From: Lysobacter sp. HDW10
GTDB taxonomy: Bacteria > Pseudomonadota > Gammaproteobacteria > Xanthomonadales > Xanthomonadaceae
Assembly (NCBI RefSeq): GCF_011300685.1
Contig: NZ_CP049864.1
Coordinates: 1 to 64,000, forward strand
DNA: 64,000 bases
Reading direction: 5' to 3'
The translations under genes were made by a program, and so were the position numbers. Of the stretch, positions 9,751 to 19,334 are shown piece by piece (position 1 is the first letter of the stretch; the number at the start of each line of letters is the position of its first letter). Below the pieces are notes generated by a model that did no database searches, had not been told where the DNA came from, and worked only from the letters and a program-made list of their open reading frames with translations.

Positions 9751-12597
9751 ATGGCACTGGATACGATCCGCGTTCGCGGTGCACGTACACACAACCTTAA
9801 AAATATCGACATCGACTTGCCGCGGGACAAGCTGATTGTCATTACGGGCCTGTCGGGCTCGGGTAAATCCTCCCTCGCCTTCGACACCATCTACGCTGAA
9901 GGTCAGCGCCGTTACGTGGAATCGCTGTCGGCGTATGCGCGTCAGTTCTTGAGCGTCATGGACAAGCCCGATGTGGATCACATTGAAGGCTTGTCGCCCG
10001 CGATCTCAATTGAGCAAAAGTCGACCTCGCATAATCCGCGTTCCACGGTCGGCACCATTACCGAGATCTACGATTACTTGCGCTTGCTGTATGCACGCGT
10101 CGGTACGCCGCGTTGTCCCGATCATCATTTCGCACTTGAAGCGCAAACCGTCAGTCAGATGGTCGACACGGTCATGGCGATGGCAGACGATCCGAAAAAA
10201 GCGGATACGCGCTGGATGCTGTTGGCGCCGGTTATTCGCGAACGTAAAGGCGAGCACGCACACATCTTCGAGCAACTGCGCGCGCAAGGGTATGTGCGCG
10301 TGCGTGTTGACGGCATCTTGTATGAGATCGACGCGGTGCCGAAGCTCGCGCTGCGACAAAAGCACACGATTGAAGCTGTGATCGATCGCTTCAAAGTGCG
10401 CGACGACATTCGCCAACGCTTGGCAGAAAGCTTTGAAAACGCCTTGAAATTGGGCGATGGCATGGCCTTTGTTCAATCCATGGACAACGAGAAGGAAGAC
10501 GCGCAGCTGTTCTCATCGCGCTATTCCTGCCCTGTGTGTGATTACGCGTTGCCTGAACTCGAACCGCGTTTGTTCTCGTTCAATTCACCGCAAGGTGCGT
10601 GCCCCACCTGCGACGGTTTGGGCGTTGCGCAATTCTTTGATCCGGCACGTGTCGTGATTCACCCTGAGTTGTCATTGTCAGCGGGTGCTGTGCGCGGCTG
10701 GGATCGACGCAACGGCTATTACTTCCAAATGATTCAGTCATTGGCGAAGCACTATGACTTCAAAGTCGACGCGCCCTGGCAAGACTTGGATGCCGACAAG
10801 CAAGACGCGGTGTTGTACGGCAGCAAAGGCAAGGCGATTCAATTCACCTATGTCAACGACGCCGGCACGCGCATGCAACGCAAACATGCCTTTGAAGGCA
10901 TTCTGCCGAACCTCGAGCGCCGTTACCGCGAGACAGAGTCTTCTGCGGTTCGCGAAGAGTTGTCGAAATACATCAGCGAGCGCCCTTGCCCCGCCTGTGG
11001 TGGCGCACGCCTGAATCGTGAGGCGCGCAATGTGTTTGTGGACGAAAAGCCACTGCACGAAATTGTCGTATTGCCTGTCGGTGATGCGATGGCCTTTTTC
11101 CAACAGCTGACATTGCCCGGTTGGCGTGGCGAAATCGCGGTCAAGATCGTCAAGGAAATTGGCGAGCGTTTGCGCTTCTTGATCGACGTTGGCTTGGACT
11201 ACCTCACGCTGGAACGAAAGGCGGACACCTTGTCGGGTGGTGAGGCGCAGCGCATTCGCCTCGCATCGCAAATCGGCGCCGGACTGGTCGGTGTGATGTA
11301 CGTACTGGATGAACCCTCAATCGGCCTGCATCAACGCGACAACGAGCGCTTGCTTGGCACGCTGACGCGACTGCGTGACTTGGGCAATACGGTCATCGTG
11401 GTCGAACACGACGAAGACGCGATCAAGCTTGCAGATCATGTCCTGGATATTGGCCCCGGTGCCGGTGTGCACGGCGGCGAAGTCGTGGGTCAAGGCAGCG
11501 TCGAAGACATCATGAATTCGCCGCGCTCTGTCACCGGACAATTCTTGAGTGGCAAGCGAAAGATTGAAGTGCCAAAGAAGCGACACGCGCCGAACAAGAA
11601 GCAAATGCTGAAGTTGAAAGGTGCGCGTGGCAACAACTTGAAAGGCGTCGATTTGGAGATACCGGCCGGCTTGTTCACTTGTGTGACGGGTGTTTCCGGC
11701 TCGGGCAAATCAACACTGATCAACGACACCTTGTACGCACTGGCCGCCAACGAAATCAATGGCGCCTCACACAAGCCCTCGGAACACAAAGACATCAAGG
11801 GCCTCGATCTGTTCGATAAAGTGGTCGACATCGATCAGTCGCCGATTGGTCGAACCCCTCGCTCGAATCCAGCAACGTACACGGGCTTGTTCACACCTTT
11901 GCGCGAACTCTACGCGCAGGTGCCCGAAGCGCGTGCGCGCGGCTACGCGCCGGGACGTTTCAGTTTCAACGTCAAAGGTGGTCGCTGCGAAGCCTGCCAG
12001 GGCGATGGCTTGATCAAAGTCGAAATGCACTTCTTGCCAGACGTCTACGTGCCATGCGATGTGTGTCACGGCAAACGCTACAACCGCGAAACCTTGGAGA
12101 TTCTCTACAAGGGTTATAGCGTCCATGATGTGCTCGACATGACGGTGGAAGATGCACTCGCCTTGTTTGCACCCGTGCCTTCCATTGCGCGCAAGCTCGA
12201 AACTTTGATGGACGTGGGTTTGAGCTACATCAAACTGGGGCAATCGGCGACGACCCTGTCGGGCGGTGAAGCGCAACGCGTGAAGCTGTCGAAAGAACTG
12301 TCGCGACGCGATACCGGACGCACGCTCTACATTTTGGATGAGCCCACCACGGGCTTGCACTTCCACGATATCGAAGCGCTCTTGGGTGTGCTGCATCGTT
12401 TGCGCGACGACGGCAATACCGTAGTGGTCATCGAACACAATCTGGACGTCATCAAGACCGCAGATTGGGTGATCGACATGGGACCTGAAGGCGGCCATCG
12501 CGGCGGTGAACTGATCGCGCAAGGCACACCGGAAGAAGTGGCTAAAAACAAGGTCTCACACACTGGGCGCTTCCTCGCGCCCCTGCTTAAGGCTTGA
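9751..12597 (+). CDS. uvrA: Excinuclease ABC subunit A
   Basis: Damage-recognition ATPase of nucleotide excision repair. The 948-residue protein has two ABC modules. The first has Walker [14 protein letters not shown] and signature [16 protein letters not shown]. The second has [13 protein letters not shown] and [15 protein letters not shown]. Zinc-binding cysteines are visible in CPVC...CPTCDGLG and in CEACQGDG...[10 protein letters not shown]. Length matches the family. I saw no convincing LexA box in the 150 bases before the start. A small thioesterase gene follows 3 bases later and is probably co-transcribed. Confidence 0.98.
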   Translation: MALDTIRVRGARTHNLKNIDIDLPRDKLIVITGLSGSGKSSLAFDTIYAEGQRRYVESLSAYARQFLSVMDKPDVDHIEGLSPAISIEQKSTSHNPRSTVGTITEIYDYLRLLYARVGTPRCPDHHFALEAQTVSQMVDTVMAMADDPKKADTRWMLLAPVIRERKGEHAHIFEQLRAQGYVRVRVDGILYEIDAVPKLALRQKHTIEAVIDRFKVRDDIRQRLAESFENALKLGDGMAFVQSMDNEKEDAQLFSSRYSCPVCDYALPELEPRLFSFNSPQGACPTCDGLGVAQFFDPARVVIHPELSLSAGAVRGWDRRNGYYFQMIQSLAKHYDFKVDAPWQDLDADKQDAVLYGSKGKAIQFTYVNDAGTRMQRKHAFEGILPNLERRYRETESSAVREELSKYISERPCPACGGARLNREARNVFVDEKPLHEIVVLPVGDAMAFFQQLTLPGWRGEIAVKIVKEIGERLRFLIDVGLDYLTLERKADTLSGGEAQRIRLASQIGAGLVGVMYVLDEPSIGLHQRDNERLLGTLTRLRDLGNTVIVVEHDEDAIKLADHVLDIGPGAGVHGGEVVGQGSVEDIMNSPRSVTGQFLSGKRKIEVPKKRHAPNKKQMLKLKGARGNNLKGVDLEIPAGLFTCVTGVSGSGKSTLINDTLYALAANEINGASHKPSEHKDIKGLDLFDKVVDIDQSPIGRTPRSNPATYTGLFTPLRELYAQVPEARARGYAPGRFSFNVKGGRCEACQGDGLIKVEMHFLPDVYVPCDVCHGKRYNRETLEILYKGYSVHDVLDMTVEDALALFAPVPSIARKLETLMDVGLSYIKLGQSATTLSGGEAQRVKLSKELSRRDTGRTLYILDEPTTGLHFHDIEALLGVLHRLRDDGNTVVVIEHNLDVIKTADWVIDMGPEGGHRGGELIAQGTPEEVAKNKVSHTGRFLAPLLKA

Positions 12598-12600
12598 ATC

Positions 12601-13008
12601 ATGGCATTTACCTACCCCATTGAATTGCGCTGGCGTGATCTGGATGCGTTCAATCACGTCAATAACTCCAACTATTTGACGTTTCTTGAAGAAGCACGGA
12701 TTCGCTGGTTTGCCACACTGCGTGAGCCGTGGTTGACGGACGAGTTTGCGCCGGTGATTGCGTCGGCATTGGTGAACTACAAGTTCCCGATTGAATATCC
12801 GGCCAATGTCCACGTCGAACTGTTTACGGCGGCACTCGGTACTTCCAGCGTCACGATCGGCCATCGCATCGTCGGTGACGATGGGCGTTTGTACTGCGAT
12901 GGCCAAGTGGTGGCGGTATGGATCAGCCGCAAGACGGGCAAGCCGATCACGCTACCGGAAGGTGTCCGTCACGCGTCGGAAATGCTGATGGAGCCCGCGG
13001 CCTCTTAG
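12601..13008 (+). CDS. Acyl-CoA thioesterase, 4HBT hotdog family
   Basis: Small hotdog-fold protein of 135 residues likely hydrolysing an acyl-CoA thioester. The N-terminal sequence RWRDLDAFNHVNNSNYLTFL is typical of YbgC/FcbC-type thioesterases, with an acidic residue in the catalytic loop and HVNN forming the active-site region. Substrate cannot be told from sequence. It starts 3 bases after the uvrA stop, but nothing links its chemistry to DNA repair. Confidence 0.88.
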   Translation: MAFTYPIELRWRDLDAFNHVNNSNYLTFLEEARIRWFATLREPWLTDEFAPVIASALVNYKFPIEYPANVHVELFTAALGTSSVTIGHRIVGDDGRLYCDGQVVAVWISRKTGKPITLPEGVRHASEMLMEPAAS

Positions 13009-13026
13009 ACCACGCGTTGCGCTGTA

Positions 13027-13464
13027 TTAAATCGGCTTTACGGCAAACGGTACGCGTAACGTACGACCGTCGCGCAATGTAAAGGTCAACTCTGTGCGAT
13101 CACCTGCGCGCACTTTGCGCGTGGGTGACATCAACATGATGTGCGTGCCACCGGAGTGCATTTGCACGGTCGCGCCGGGCGCAATGGTAAGCACCGGCAT
13201 TGCACGCATCTTGCTGACGCCATTGACGATTTGGGTCGAATGCAGCGACACGTCTGCCCAACCCGAACTGCTGGCGGATGTGATTTCAATGACCTGTTTG
13301 CACGGGTTGTGAATCGTCACGTACGCGGCCTGCATCGGCATTTCGACCGGCATGACGCGCACAGTCGCCTGGGTAAACTGCGGCGCACAGATGGCCGGCT
13401 TGGATTGCGCACAGCCCATCATCGGCAACACGAGTGCGCCCAAGAAAAATGCGAGTGTCTTCAT
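13027..13464 (-). CDS. PCu(A)C-family periplasmic copper chaperone
   Basis: Copper(I)-binding protein that delivers copper to cuproenzymes such as cytochrome oxidase CuA. The 145-residue protein has an N-terminal signal with a plausible lipobox (LPMMGC, Cys18), so it may be membrane anchored. The copper motif is present: HSTQIVNGVSKM (His, ten residues, Met), then HSGGTHIML with the HxM pair. Its stop overlaps the start side of the sulfurtransferase operon (4-base overlap with sseA). Copper enzymes encoded here include NirK, and a SCO protein is at 38.5 kb. Confidence 0.88.
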   Translation of the reverse strand: MKTLAFFLGALVLPMMGCAQSKPAICAPQFTQATVRVMPVEMPMQAAYVTIHNPCKQVIEITSASSSGWADVSLHSTQIVNGVSKMRAMPVLTIAPGATVQMHSGGTHIMLMSPTRKVRAGDRTELTFTLRDGRTLRVPFAVKPI

Positions 13465-14339
13465 TCGTGCGGGTGTCCTATGTAACTCGATTCGCCTGTT
13501 TCAACAGGGCGCGCGTCGGAGGCGATCCAACCACTCCAACTGCCTTTGTAAAGTTTGACGCCTTCAAGTCCGGCATGCGCCATCGCGAGCAAATGATGAC
13601 ACGCGGTAACGCCTGAGCCGCACATCGCCACCATATCGGACGGCGTCCGCCCTGACAGCAATGTGTGGAACTCTTCGAACAGCACATCTTTCGACTTGAA
13701 AACGCCTTCGGACACATTCGCCATAAACGGCCGATTCACGGCGCCCGGTACGTGACCGGCTTTGCGATCGAGCGGTTCGGTTTCGCCACGGAAGCGTTCG
13801 GGTGCGCGTGCATCCACCAACAACCCGCCTGACTCGACGTGTGCGGCGACGTCTTCGTGATCAAACAATCGGGCGTAGTCGAATCCGCCCGGGTGACGCA
13901 TCTCTGTGCGTTCGGCCACTTTGATTTCAGACGTGACCGGCAAACCCAGCTGTAACCAGCGCGCAATGCCGCCATCCAACACGGCGACCTTGGCATGGCC
14001 AAACAAGCGCAGCATGCACCAGAATCGCGCGGCATACATGCCGACATCCGCGTCGTAGACCACAACTTGATGGTCAGGGCTGATGCCCAATTTTTGCAGC
14101 AACACGGCAAAATCCGCGTCACTCGGCCAAGGATGACGTCCTTGTCCTTCTATTGAATGGTCCGAGAGATCGGTTTCCAAGTCGACGAACTGCGCGCCAG
14201 GCAAATGTGCGATTTCATAGGCCTCGCGCCCTGCCCCGCGTGCACCGCCCACCACCGCACGCGCGTCGACTATGCGAATTGAACTGTCGGCGAGCGACGT
14301 CGCCAATGTCTCGCAATCCACCAAAGTAAACCAGCTCAT
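13461..14339 (-). CDS. sseA: 3-mercaptopyruvate/thiosulfate sulfurtransferase
   Basis: Two-rhodanese-domain enzyme transferring sulfur from mercaptopyruvate or thiosulfate to an acceptor. The protein has an inactive N-terminal rhodanese domain and a C-terminal one with the active-site loop CGSGVTA, which is the mercaptopyruvate type (thiosulfate types usually have CRKGVT). I chose the ATG at 14339 (292 residues) because GGAGAAG precedes it and it overlaps the stop of the upstream NUDIX gene by 4 bases. It is followed by the copper chaperone gene with another 4-base overlap. Confidence 0.9.
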   Translation of the reverse strand: MSWFTLVDCETLATSLADSSIRIVDARAVVGGARGAGREAYEIAHLPGAQFVDLETDLSDHSIEGQGRHPWPSDADFAVLLQKLGISPDHQVVVYDADVGMYAARFWCMLRLFGHAKVAVLDGGIARWLQLGLPVTSEIKVAERTEMRHPGGFDYARLFDHEDVAAHVESGGLLVDARAPERFRGETEPLDRKAGHVPGAVNRPFMANVSEGVFKSKDVLFEEFHTLLSGRTPSDMVAMCGSGVTACHHLLAMAHAGLEGVKLYKGSWSGWIASDARPVETGESSYIGHPHE

Positions 14340-14992
14340 GTGTTCTTCTCCAGATGCGCGCGAAGATTTTGCAACATCATCGCGGTAGCCCCCCAAATCG
14401 GATACGGCGCGTAGTCCGCGTGAATGATGTACTGCGGAATTTTGCGCGAATGGGTGCCCATTCCGATCTCACGATACTCCAAATTTGCGGTATTCAGCAG
14501 CCAGTCCAGTGGCGCTTCGAACACCGCAGAGACCTCGCGAGGATTCATCTCAATGCGATGGTCTGATTCAATTTCTGCAACGACCGGAACGACTTGATAG
14601 CCGCTGATTGTGGCCATCGGCGGGAGCACACCCATGGGACGCACCAGCATTTCAGGAATACCGGTTTCTTCTTGCAATTCGCGCAGCGCGGCGTGCACCA
14701 CAGACGCATCACTGTCATCCACACGTCCACCCGGAAAGCTGACCTGTCCTGCATGACTGCGCATGGCTTCTGCACGCACGGTGAGCAGCACATTGAGCCC
14801 CGTTGCGCGCCGAATCAGGCCGATCAGCACTGCAGCATCGCGAAATTCCATGATGCCCAGCGCCTCGCGCATCAAAGAAGCATTCTCGACTTCCTCGCAA
14901 CCCCACTCGGGCACGACATCCAAGGGCAGGATTTTGTGCTCGATGAATTCCAGTTGCGATGCGGCATCGCCTTGCTGGAAATCAGGCGACAT
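14336..14992 (-). CDS. NUDIX hydrolase, probable CoA pyrophosphatase (NudL-like)
   Basis: Likely cleaves CoA or related nucleotides at the pyrophosphate. The NUDIX box is present as GGRVDDSDAS followed by ALRELQEETGI. The VDDxDAS spacing is that of the NudL/UPF0035 group. An ATG at 14992 gives 218 residues and has GAGG just before it. A GTG 12 bases upstream (222 residues) is also possible. It overlaps both the DUF1289 gene upstream and sseA downstream, indicating a coupled operon DUF1289-nudL-sseA-PCu(A)C. Confidence 0.87.
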   Translation of the reverse strand: MSPDFQQGDAASQLEFIEHKILPLDVVPEWGCEEVENASLMREALGIMEFRDAAVLIGLIRRATGLNVLLTVRAEAMRSHAGQVSFPGGRVDDSDASVVHAALRELQEETGIPEMLVRPMGVLPPMATISGYQVVPVVAEIESDHRIEMNPREVSAVFEAPLDWLLNTANLEYREIGMGTHSRKIPQYIIHADYAPYPIWGATAMMLQNLRAHLEKNT

Positions 14993-15170
14993 CCTCGGCC
15001 TCACGTTTGGGTAACTCTTCGGTCATGATGCGCAAGCGTTCTGCATGACTCATCATGCCCCAAGCCGCGATCTCATCCAACGTGCGCAAACAGCCGACAC
15101 AGACGTTGCGCTCGTTCACTTCGCAAACCGACACGCATGGGCTGATGACAAACTGATTCAAACGATTCAC
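14982..15170 (-). CDS. DUF1289 family small cysteine protein
   Basis: Short protein of about 62 residues with the family pattern SPCVSVCEVNERNVCVGC, four cysteines likely binding a metal, followed by a helical segment containing RTLDEIAAWG. Function is not established. I chose the GTG at 15170 because the longer reading from an ATG at 15215 would run through the hairpin that terminates the upstream FKBP gene. First gene of a coupled four-gene operon. Confidence 0.8.
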   Translation of the reverse strand: MNRLNQFVISPCVSVCEVNERNVCVGCLRTLDEIAAWGMMSHAERLRIMTEELPKREAEDVA

Positions 15171-15175
15171 CTTGA

Positions 15176-15206
15176 AATAGAAACGCCGACTGTCTCCAGT
15201 CGGCGT
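15176..15206 (-). terminator. Terminator after the FKBP isomerase gene
   Basis: On the minus strand, arms ACGCCGACTG and CAGTCGGCGT (10 bp, perfect) close a GAGA tetraloop and are followed by TTCTATTTC. Placed 32 bases after the FKBP stop and just before the DUF1289 gene. Confidence 0.78.
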
Positions 15207-15237
15207 CCATGACACACCTTACCGCTGTGTGTACGTC

Positions 15238-15942
15238 TTACTTAACCGACTTAACTTTCACGTCGAACTGAACCACCACATTCGGCGGGACGTCCGGGTT
15301 CGGTTGATCGCCAAATGCTTTTTCCGGCGGCAAGGTGATTTCCCAGCGCGAACCGGCCGGCATTTGCGTGATTGCTTCACGCAGACCAACCAATTGGATT
15401 TCGCTGACCTTGATGGACGGAACCGATTGAACGCCCTTGTTGCCTTGCGGTGCGTCGCCGTAAGCGTAAGGACCGTTGATATCCAAAGCCACGGTGCTGC
15501 TCAAGGTCGGACGTGCGCCGGTGCCCTTTTCGATCACGCGGTACTGAACGCCGCTTGGCAATGCAACGACACCCGGCTTGGCCTTGTTATCGTTCATCAC
15601 CTTGGCGCTGACGGTCTTGTTGGCCGCCGCAGCTTTATCGAATTCCGCTTTGGCTTGTGCGCCGCGTTGTTCCATACGCTTTTGGAATGCGTCAACAGCC
15701 GGCTTCAACTGTGCTTCGGTGAAAGGCGGTTGCTTTTTCGCATACGCATCTTGCATGCCTTTGATGGCCGCATTGATATCGATTTGTTCGCCTTGTTGCG
15801 TCAGGCCAGCCATGTTGGCGCCCGCACGATAGCCGAAGTAATAGCTCAGCTTGCCTTTGTCGGAATTGAGATCTTGCGCGTGCGCAACCGAGGTGGCAAG
15901 CGATGCTGCGGCGAGAGCCGCGGCCAGGTAACGCATCTTCAT
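15238..15942 (-). CDS. FKBP-type peptidyl-prolyl isomerase, periplasmic
   Basis: Proline isomerase assisting folding of secreted proteins. The 234-residue protein has a Sec signal peptide ending ATSVAHA, an N-terminal dimerisation region (KLSYYFGYRAGANMA, then helices) and a C-terminal FKBP domain including LPSGVQYRVIEKGTG, the IQLVGLREAITQMPAGSRWE region and PPNVVVQFDVKV. This is the FkpA/Mip architecture. CAGGAG lies 8 bases before the ATG. It has its own terminator, so it is probably monocistronic. Confidence 0.93.
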   Translation of the reverse strand: MKMRYLAAALAAASLATSVAHAQDLNSDKGKLSYYFGYRAGANMAGLTQQGEQIDINAAIKGMQDAYAKKQPPFTEAQLKPAVDAFQKRMEQRGAQAKAEFDKAAAANKTVSAKVMNDNKAKPGVVALPSGVQYRVIEKGTGARPTLSSTVALDINGPYAYGDAPQGNKGVQSVPSIKVSEIQLVGLREAITQMPAGSRWEITLPPEKAFGDQPNPDVPPNVVVQFDVKVKSVK

Positions 15943-16017
15943 TCAAAAACTCCTGATGTTTAAAGTGGCAGCCGCACATCGACCGACCAGCACGTTAGGA
16001 TAACGACCGAAGGGCAA

Positions 16018-16047
16018 AACCGCGACTTACAGCCTCAGACCGCGGTT
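16018..16047. repeat. Inverted repeat before the enoyl-CoA hydratase gene
   Basis: AACCGCG (16018-16024) and CGCGGTT (16041-16047) are perfect 7-base arms 16 bases apart, ending 36 bases before the next start codon. This could be an operator or a leader hairpin. No T run follows, so it is not a clear terminator. Confidence 0.45.
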
Positions 16048-16083
16048 CCCGAACAAAGTTCCCATTCACGCCAAGAGCCGCAA

Positions 16084-16866
16084 ATGACTGATTCTCCGTT
16101 GTTAATTAGCAAAAAAGACGCCATTTGCGTCATCACCGTGAATAGGCCGGAAAAGCTGAACGCGCTTAATGCGGCGACCTTGGATGCGCTGGATGCGGCC
16201 TTTGTAGATGCCGAGCAAGACGCGCACATTCGCGTGATCATCCTCACGGGCGCGGGTCCGAAAGCCTTTGTCGCAGGTGCGGACATCAGCGAAATGAACA
16301 CCCTGTCTGCCGCTGAAGGCCGTGATTTCTCATTGCGCGGCACGCGCATGATGCGCAGCGTGGAGCGCTTGTCTAAGCCGGTCATCGCCATGGTGAACGG
16401 ATTTGCATTGGGCGGTGGCCTCGAGCTCGCCATGTGCTGCCATATGCGCATTGCTTCAGAGAACGCCAAAGTCGGTCAACCCGAAATCAATCTCGGTTTG
16501 ATTCCCGGTTTTGGTGGCACACAACGTTTGCTTCGATTGGCAGGCCGCGCTGCCGCGCTTGAGCTTTGCTTGACCGGTGCGCCGATCACGGCAGACCGTG
16601 CGTTGCAATTGGGCATCGTCAATCGCGTTGTCGCAGCAGAAGCACTCGAAGCCGCGACGTTTGAATTGGCGACGCAATTTGCCCATGCGTCGCCCCTCGC
16701 ATTGCGCGGCATGTTGGATTGCCTCAACGTCGGTGGCGAGTGCGGCATTGAAGAAGGTTTGGAATACGAATCGGCACAATTCGGCTTAATGTTCTCCACA
16801 GAAGACATGCGCGAAGGCACGACGGCGTTCTTGGAAAAGCGCCCCGCGGTTTTCAAAGGACGCTGA
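16084..16866 (+). CDS. Enoyl-CoA hydratase/isomerase family protein
   Basis: Crotonase-fold enzyme, likely hydrating an enoyl-CoA. The 260-residue protein has oxyanion-hole segments AGADISEM (near residue 67) and ALGGGLELAMCCHMRIA. Catalytic Glu candidates lie in GGGLELA and PEINLGLIPGFGGTQR, the pattern of true hydratases (ECH/short-chain enoyl-CoA hydratase). No beta-oxidation partners are adjacent, so the pathway (fatty acid or amino-acid breakdown) is not determined by context. The next gene starts 4 bases later. Confidence 0.92.
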   Translation: MTDSPLLISKKDAICVITVNRPEKLNALNAATLDALDAAFVDAEQDAHIRVIILTGAGPKAFVAGADISEMNTLSAAEGRDFSLRGTRMMRSVERLSKPVIAMVNGFALGGGLELAMCCHMRIASENAKVGQPEINLGLIPGFGGTQRLLRLAGRAAALELCLTGAPITADRALQLGIVNRVVAAEALEAATFELATQFAHASPLALRGMLDCLNVGGECGIEEGLEYESAQFGLMFSTEDMREGTTAFLEKRPAVFKGR

Positions 16867-16870
16867 GCGC

Positions 16871-17236
16871 ATGTCAATGGCAGACCCACAAGACCTGCCA
16901 TCGTTCGACGCGCAAAGCGTCTTGGCTGCTTTGCGCTTGAATGATGTGGATGCCGCCCTTGCGGCGGGACTGCTGCATGCGCCGGCGTTGGACGAACTGC
17001 TTCGATTGAATCTGTCCGAAGAAGACGCACGCCGCGTCGACAGTGCCGCGTCGCGTCGGCGGACGGCTCTGGCCGCGCGCGAGCGCTTCAATCAACGCAA
17101 CAAGCGCGTCGCCGCGCGCAAGCATGCGCGCGATACGGCGCATCAGAACAAGCTGGATCAAACCAGCAAGCTTCCACCTGCCGCCAATGCTGCATTGCTG
17201 CGCGCACTGGCACGCGTGAAAAAGCCGCAACAGTGA
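16871..17236 (+). CDS. Hypothetical protein, basic and helical
   Basis: I do not recognise this family. The 121-residue product has no signal peptide or membrane segment. Its first half is acidic to neutral and Ala/Leu rich. Residues about 65-95 are strongly basic (RRRTALAARERFNQRNKR, VAARKHARD). This suggests nucleic-acid contact or an unstructured basic linker, but nothing specific. Position supports a real gene: it starts 4 bases after the enoyl-CoA hydratase stop, and its stop overlaps the GTG of nth by 4 bases. Confidence 0.75.
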   Translation: MSMADPQDLPSFDAQSVLAALRLNDVDAALAAGLLHAPALDELLRLNLSEEDARRVDSAASRRRTALAARERFNQRNKRVAARKHARDTAHQNKLDQTSKLPPAANAALLRALARVKKPQQ

Positions 17237-17898
17237 CAGCCCGCTCGAAGCTGATGACCCTCGCTCAAATCGATGAAGCCTTTCATCGGTTTTGCGAGTT
17301 GGAACCCACGCCCAAAACCGAACTGCTGTATGACTCGCCGTTCGAGCTCTTGGTGGCCGTGGTGTTGTCTGCGCAATCGACAGATATCGGCGTCAACAAA
17401 GCCACTCGCAAGCTGTATCCGGTGGCCAATTCACCGAAGAAAGTTGCCGCCTTGGGCGTAGAGGGCCTCAAGCCCTACATCGCGACCTTGGGCCTTTACA
17501 ACGCGAAGGCTGCCAACGTCATCGCGCTCTCAAACGCACTGCTTGAGCAGCACAACAGTGAAGTGCCAAAGACGCGCGTTGAACTCGAGGCCTTGCCAGG
17601 TGTCGGCCGCAAAACAGCCAATGTCGTGCTCAACACGCTCTACGGTGAAGCGGTGATGGCGGTGGATACGCACATTTTTCGTGTTTCCAATCGCACAGGC
17701 ATGGCGCCTGGCAAGACCGTGCGACAAGTCGAAGACAAATTGATGAAACGTGTGCCGAAATGGGCGATGCAACATGCGCACCATTGGCTGATATTGCATG
17801 GTCGTTACATTTGTAAGGCGCGATCTCCGCAATGTCGCGCATGCCCAATTGTGGATTTGTGCAACTACACCGACAAGCAACTTGCGTCTCTCGAGTGA
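17233..17898 (+). CDS. nth: Endonuclease III
   Basis: Base-excision repair glycosylase/AP lyase acting on oxidised pyrimidines. The 221-residue protein has the helix-hairpin-helix LPGVGRKTANVVLN with the catalytic Lys, the catalytic Asp in MAVDTHIFRVSNR, and the C-terminal [4Fe-4S] motif with the spacing C-x6-C-x2-C-x5-C (CKARSPQCRACPIVDLC). The GTG start overlaps the upstream stop (GTGA). An ATG seven codons later is an alternative. Confidence 0.97.
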   Translation: MTARSKLMTLAQIDEAFHRFCELEPTPKTELLYDSPFELLVAVVLSAQSTDIGVNKATRKLYPVANSPKKVAALGVEGLKPYIATLGLYNAKAANVIALSNALLEQHNSEVPKTRVELEALPGVGRKTANVVLNTLYGEAVMAVDTHIFRVSNRTGMAPGKTVRQVEDKLMKRVPKWAMQHAHHWLILHGRYICKARSPQCRACPIVDLCNYTDKQLASLE

Positions 17899-17999
17899 GC
17901 GCTGCACCGCGATTGAAATTCCGCGCTTTCTTGTCACGCAAACGAAATATTCACACCGTAATCTGCGCAGGTCATCCAAACGCCCAAGGGCATCCTGTA

Positions 18000-19301
18000 A
18001 TGAAACCGACACGTCATCTACTTGCCGCCGGATTGGCTGCAATCATTTTCGCTCCTGCTGCCCACGCCGAGATCACGATGGATCGCGTGGCCGGCTCAGA
18101 AATTTCGTTTGAAGGCCTCGTGCAAGCGGACTTCATCTACTTTGATGAAGACAAGTTCGACTTCGGTATTGGCGGTCTCTCTCGCAATGCATCCAACGAC
18201 GGTCGCCGCCAAGAATGGAGCATGCGTCGCGCTGAGCTCGTATTGAAGGGCAAGGGTCCCGGCAATAACGAATGGGTCATGGGCTATGACGCCTATGGCA
18301 AGAAATGGCTGGACGTGAACTGGAAGTACAAGATCGGCGGCAACAGCAACCACACCGTGCAAGTGGGCCAATACAAGCAGCTCAACAGCATGGAAGAACT
18401 GTCGTCGACCAAGAACAACGACTTCATCGCCAAGGCAAACATCACCAACACCTTCGGTGTCGGTCGTCGTGTCGGCGCGATGTATACCTATGGCGACAAC
18501 AACTGGGCGGTAGCCGCATCGATCTTCGGACGTGAACTCACGCGTGGCGGGAATCGTGGCAATGGGTTTGGTGTGCGTGGCTACTTCGCCCCGATCAATA
18601 ACGAAGACACCACGTTGCATCTCGGCCTCAGCTACAACCGCTATGAAGCGGAAATCGCCACCTACCCTGGTGCAACGCAGTGGGATCGTGCACGCCTGCG
18701 TTCGCGTCCCAACGCCGATTTGGCTGCAAATCGCTTCGTCGACACCGGCAACATCGATCGCGCCAAAGACGTGTCCATCATCGGCGGCGAAGCCTTGTTC
18801 ATCTCAGGTCCGTTCAAGGTCCAGGGTGAATACATGAAGACCACGGTGACGCGCAAATTCGACACCTTGAAGAATTGGAACGGCTCAGGCGGTTATGTCA
18901 GTGCCGTTTGGAATGTCACCGGTGAAAAGTTTGGCTACAAGGGTGGCACGCCAACCACGCCGCTCCCGAATGAACCTGCGACCGGCATGCTCCAACTCGG
19001 TTTGCGTTACGACACGCTGAACTTGAACGACGGCACGTTCACGACGGTGGGCGGTGTACCAACGGTCGCACCTTACACCTATGAAGGCGGCAAGCTCGAT
19101 ACCTGGACGCTTGGCGCCAACTGGTATTGGCATTCGAATTTCAAAGTCTCGTTGAACTACGTGGCGGTCAAATCTTCCAAGTTCTATAACCGCACACCTG
19201 CTGCTTTCTCTGCAGATCCCAACTGGAATAACCGGGTCGTCAACGGCCGTGTCCACGACGATCCGAACATGGTCGAAGCGCGCTTCCAGTTCTTTTGGTA
19301 A
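18000..19301 (+). CDS. OprP/OprO-family phosphate-selective porin
   Basis: Outer-membrane channel expected to pass phosphate or polyphosphate. I chose the ATG at 18000 (433 residues), which gives a signal peptide ending FAPAAHA followed by a mature protein of alternating strands. It ends in the aromatic terminus VEARFQFFW required for beta-barrel insertion. Segments such as SMRRAELVLKGKG and GGEALFISGPFKVQGEYM are typical of the Porin_O_P family. It lies 33 bases before the first pstS and is probably co-transcribed. A weak Pho-like TTGTCAC is at 17931, not a full box. Confidence 0.9.
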   Translation: MKPTRHLLAAGLAAIIFAPAAHAEITMDRVAGSEISFEGLVQADFIYFDEDKFDFGIGGLSRNASNDGRRQEWSMRRAELVLKGKGPGNNEWVMGYDAYGKKWLDVNWKYKIGGNSNHTVQVGQYKQLNSMEELSSTKNNDFIAKANITNTFGVGRRVGAMYTYGDNNWAVAASIFGRELTRGGNRGNGFGVRGYFAPINNEDTTLHLGLSYNRYEAEIATYPGATQWDRARLRSRPNADLAANRFVDTGNIDRAKDVSIIGGEALFISGPFKVQGEYMKTTVTRKFDTLKNWNGSGGYVSAVWNVTGEKFGYKGGTPTTPLPNEPATGMLQLGLRYDTLNLNDGTFTTVGGVPTVAPYTYEGGKLDTWTLGANWYWHSNFKVSLNYVAVKSSKFYNRTPAAFSADPNWNNRVVNGRVHDDPNMVEARFQFFW

Positions 19302-19334
19302 TCCATTTCAACACCCAATTAAAAGGAACTCCCC

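Noticed and set aside
15171-15215. Longer DUF1289 protein starting at ATG 15215
   Set aside because: It would be translated through the terminator hairpin of the FKBP gene. The conserved part begins after the GTG at 15170.
17930-17957. Pho box before the OprP-like porin
   Set aside because: Only TTGTCAC fits. The second repeat at the required spacing (ACGAAAT) does not match CTGTCAT.
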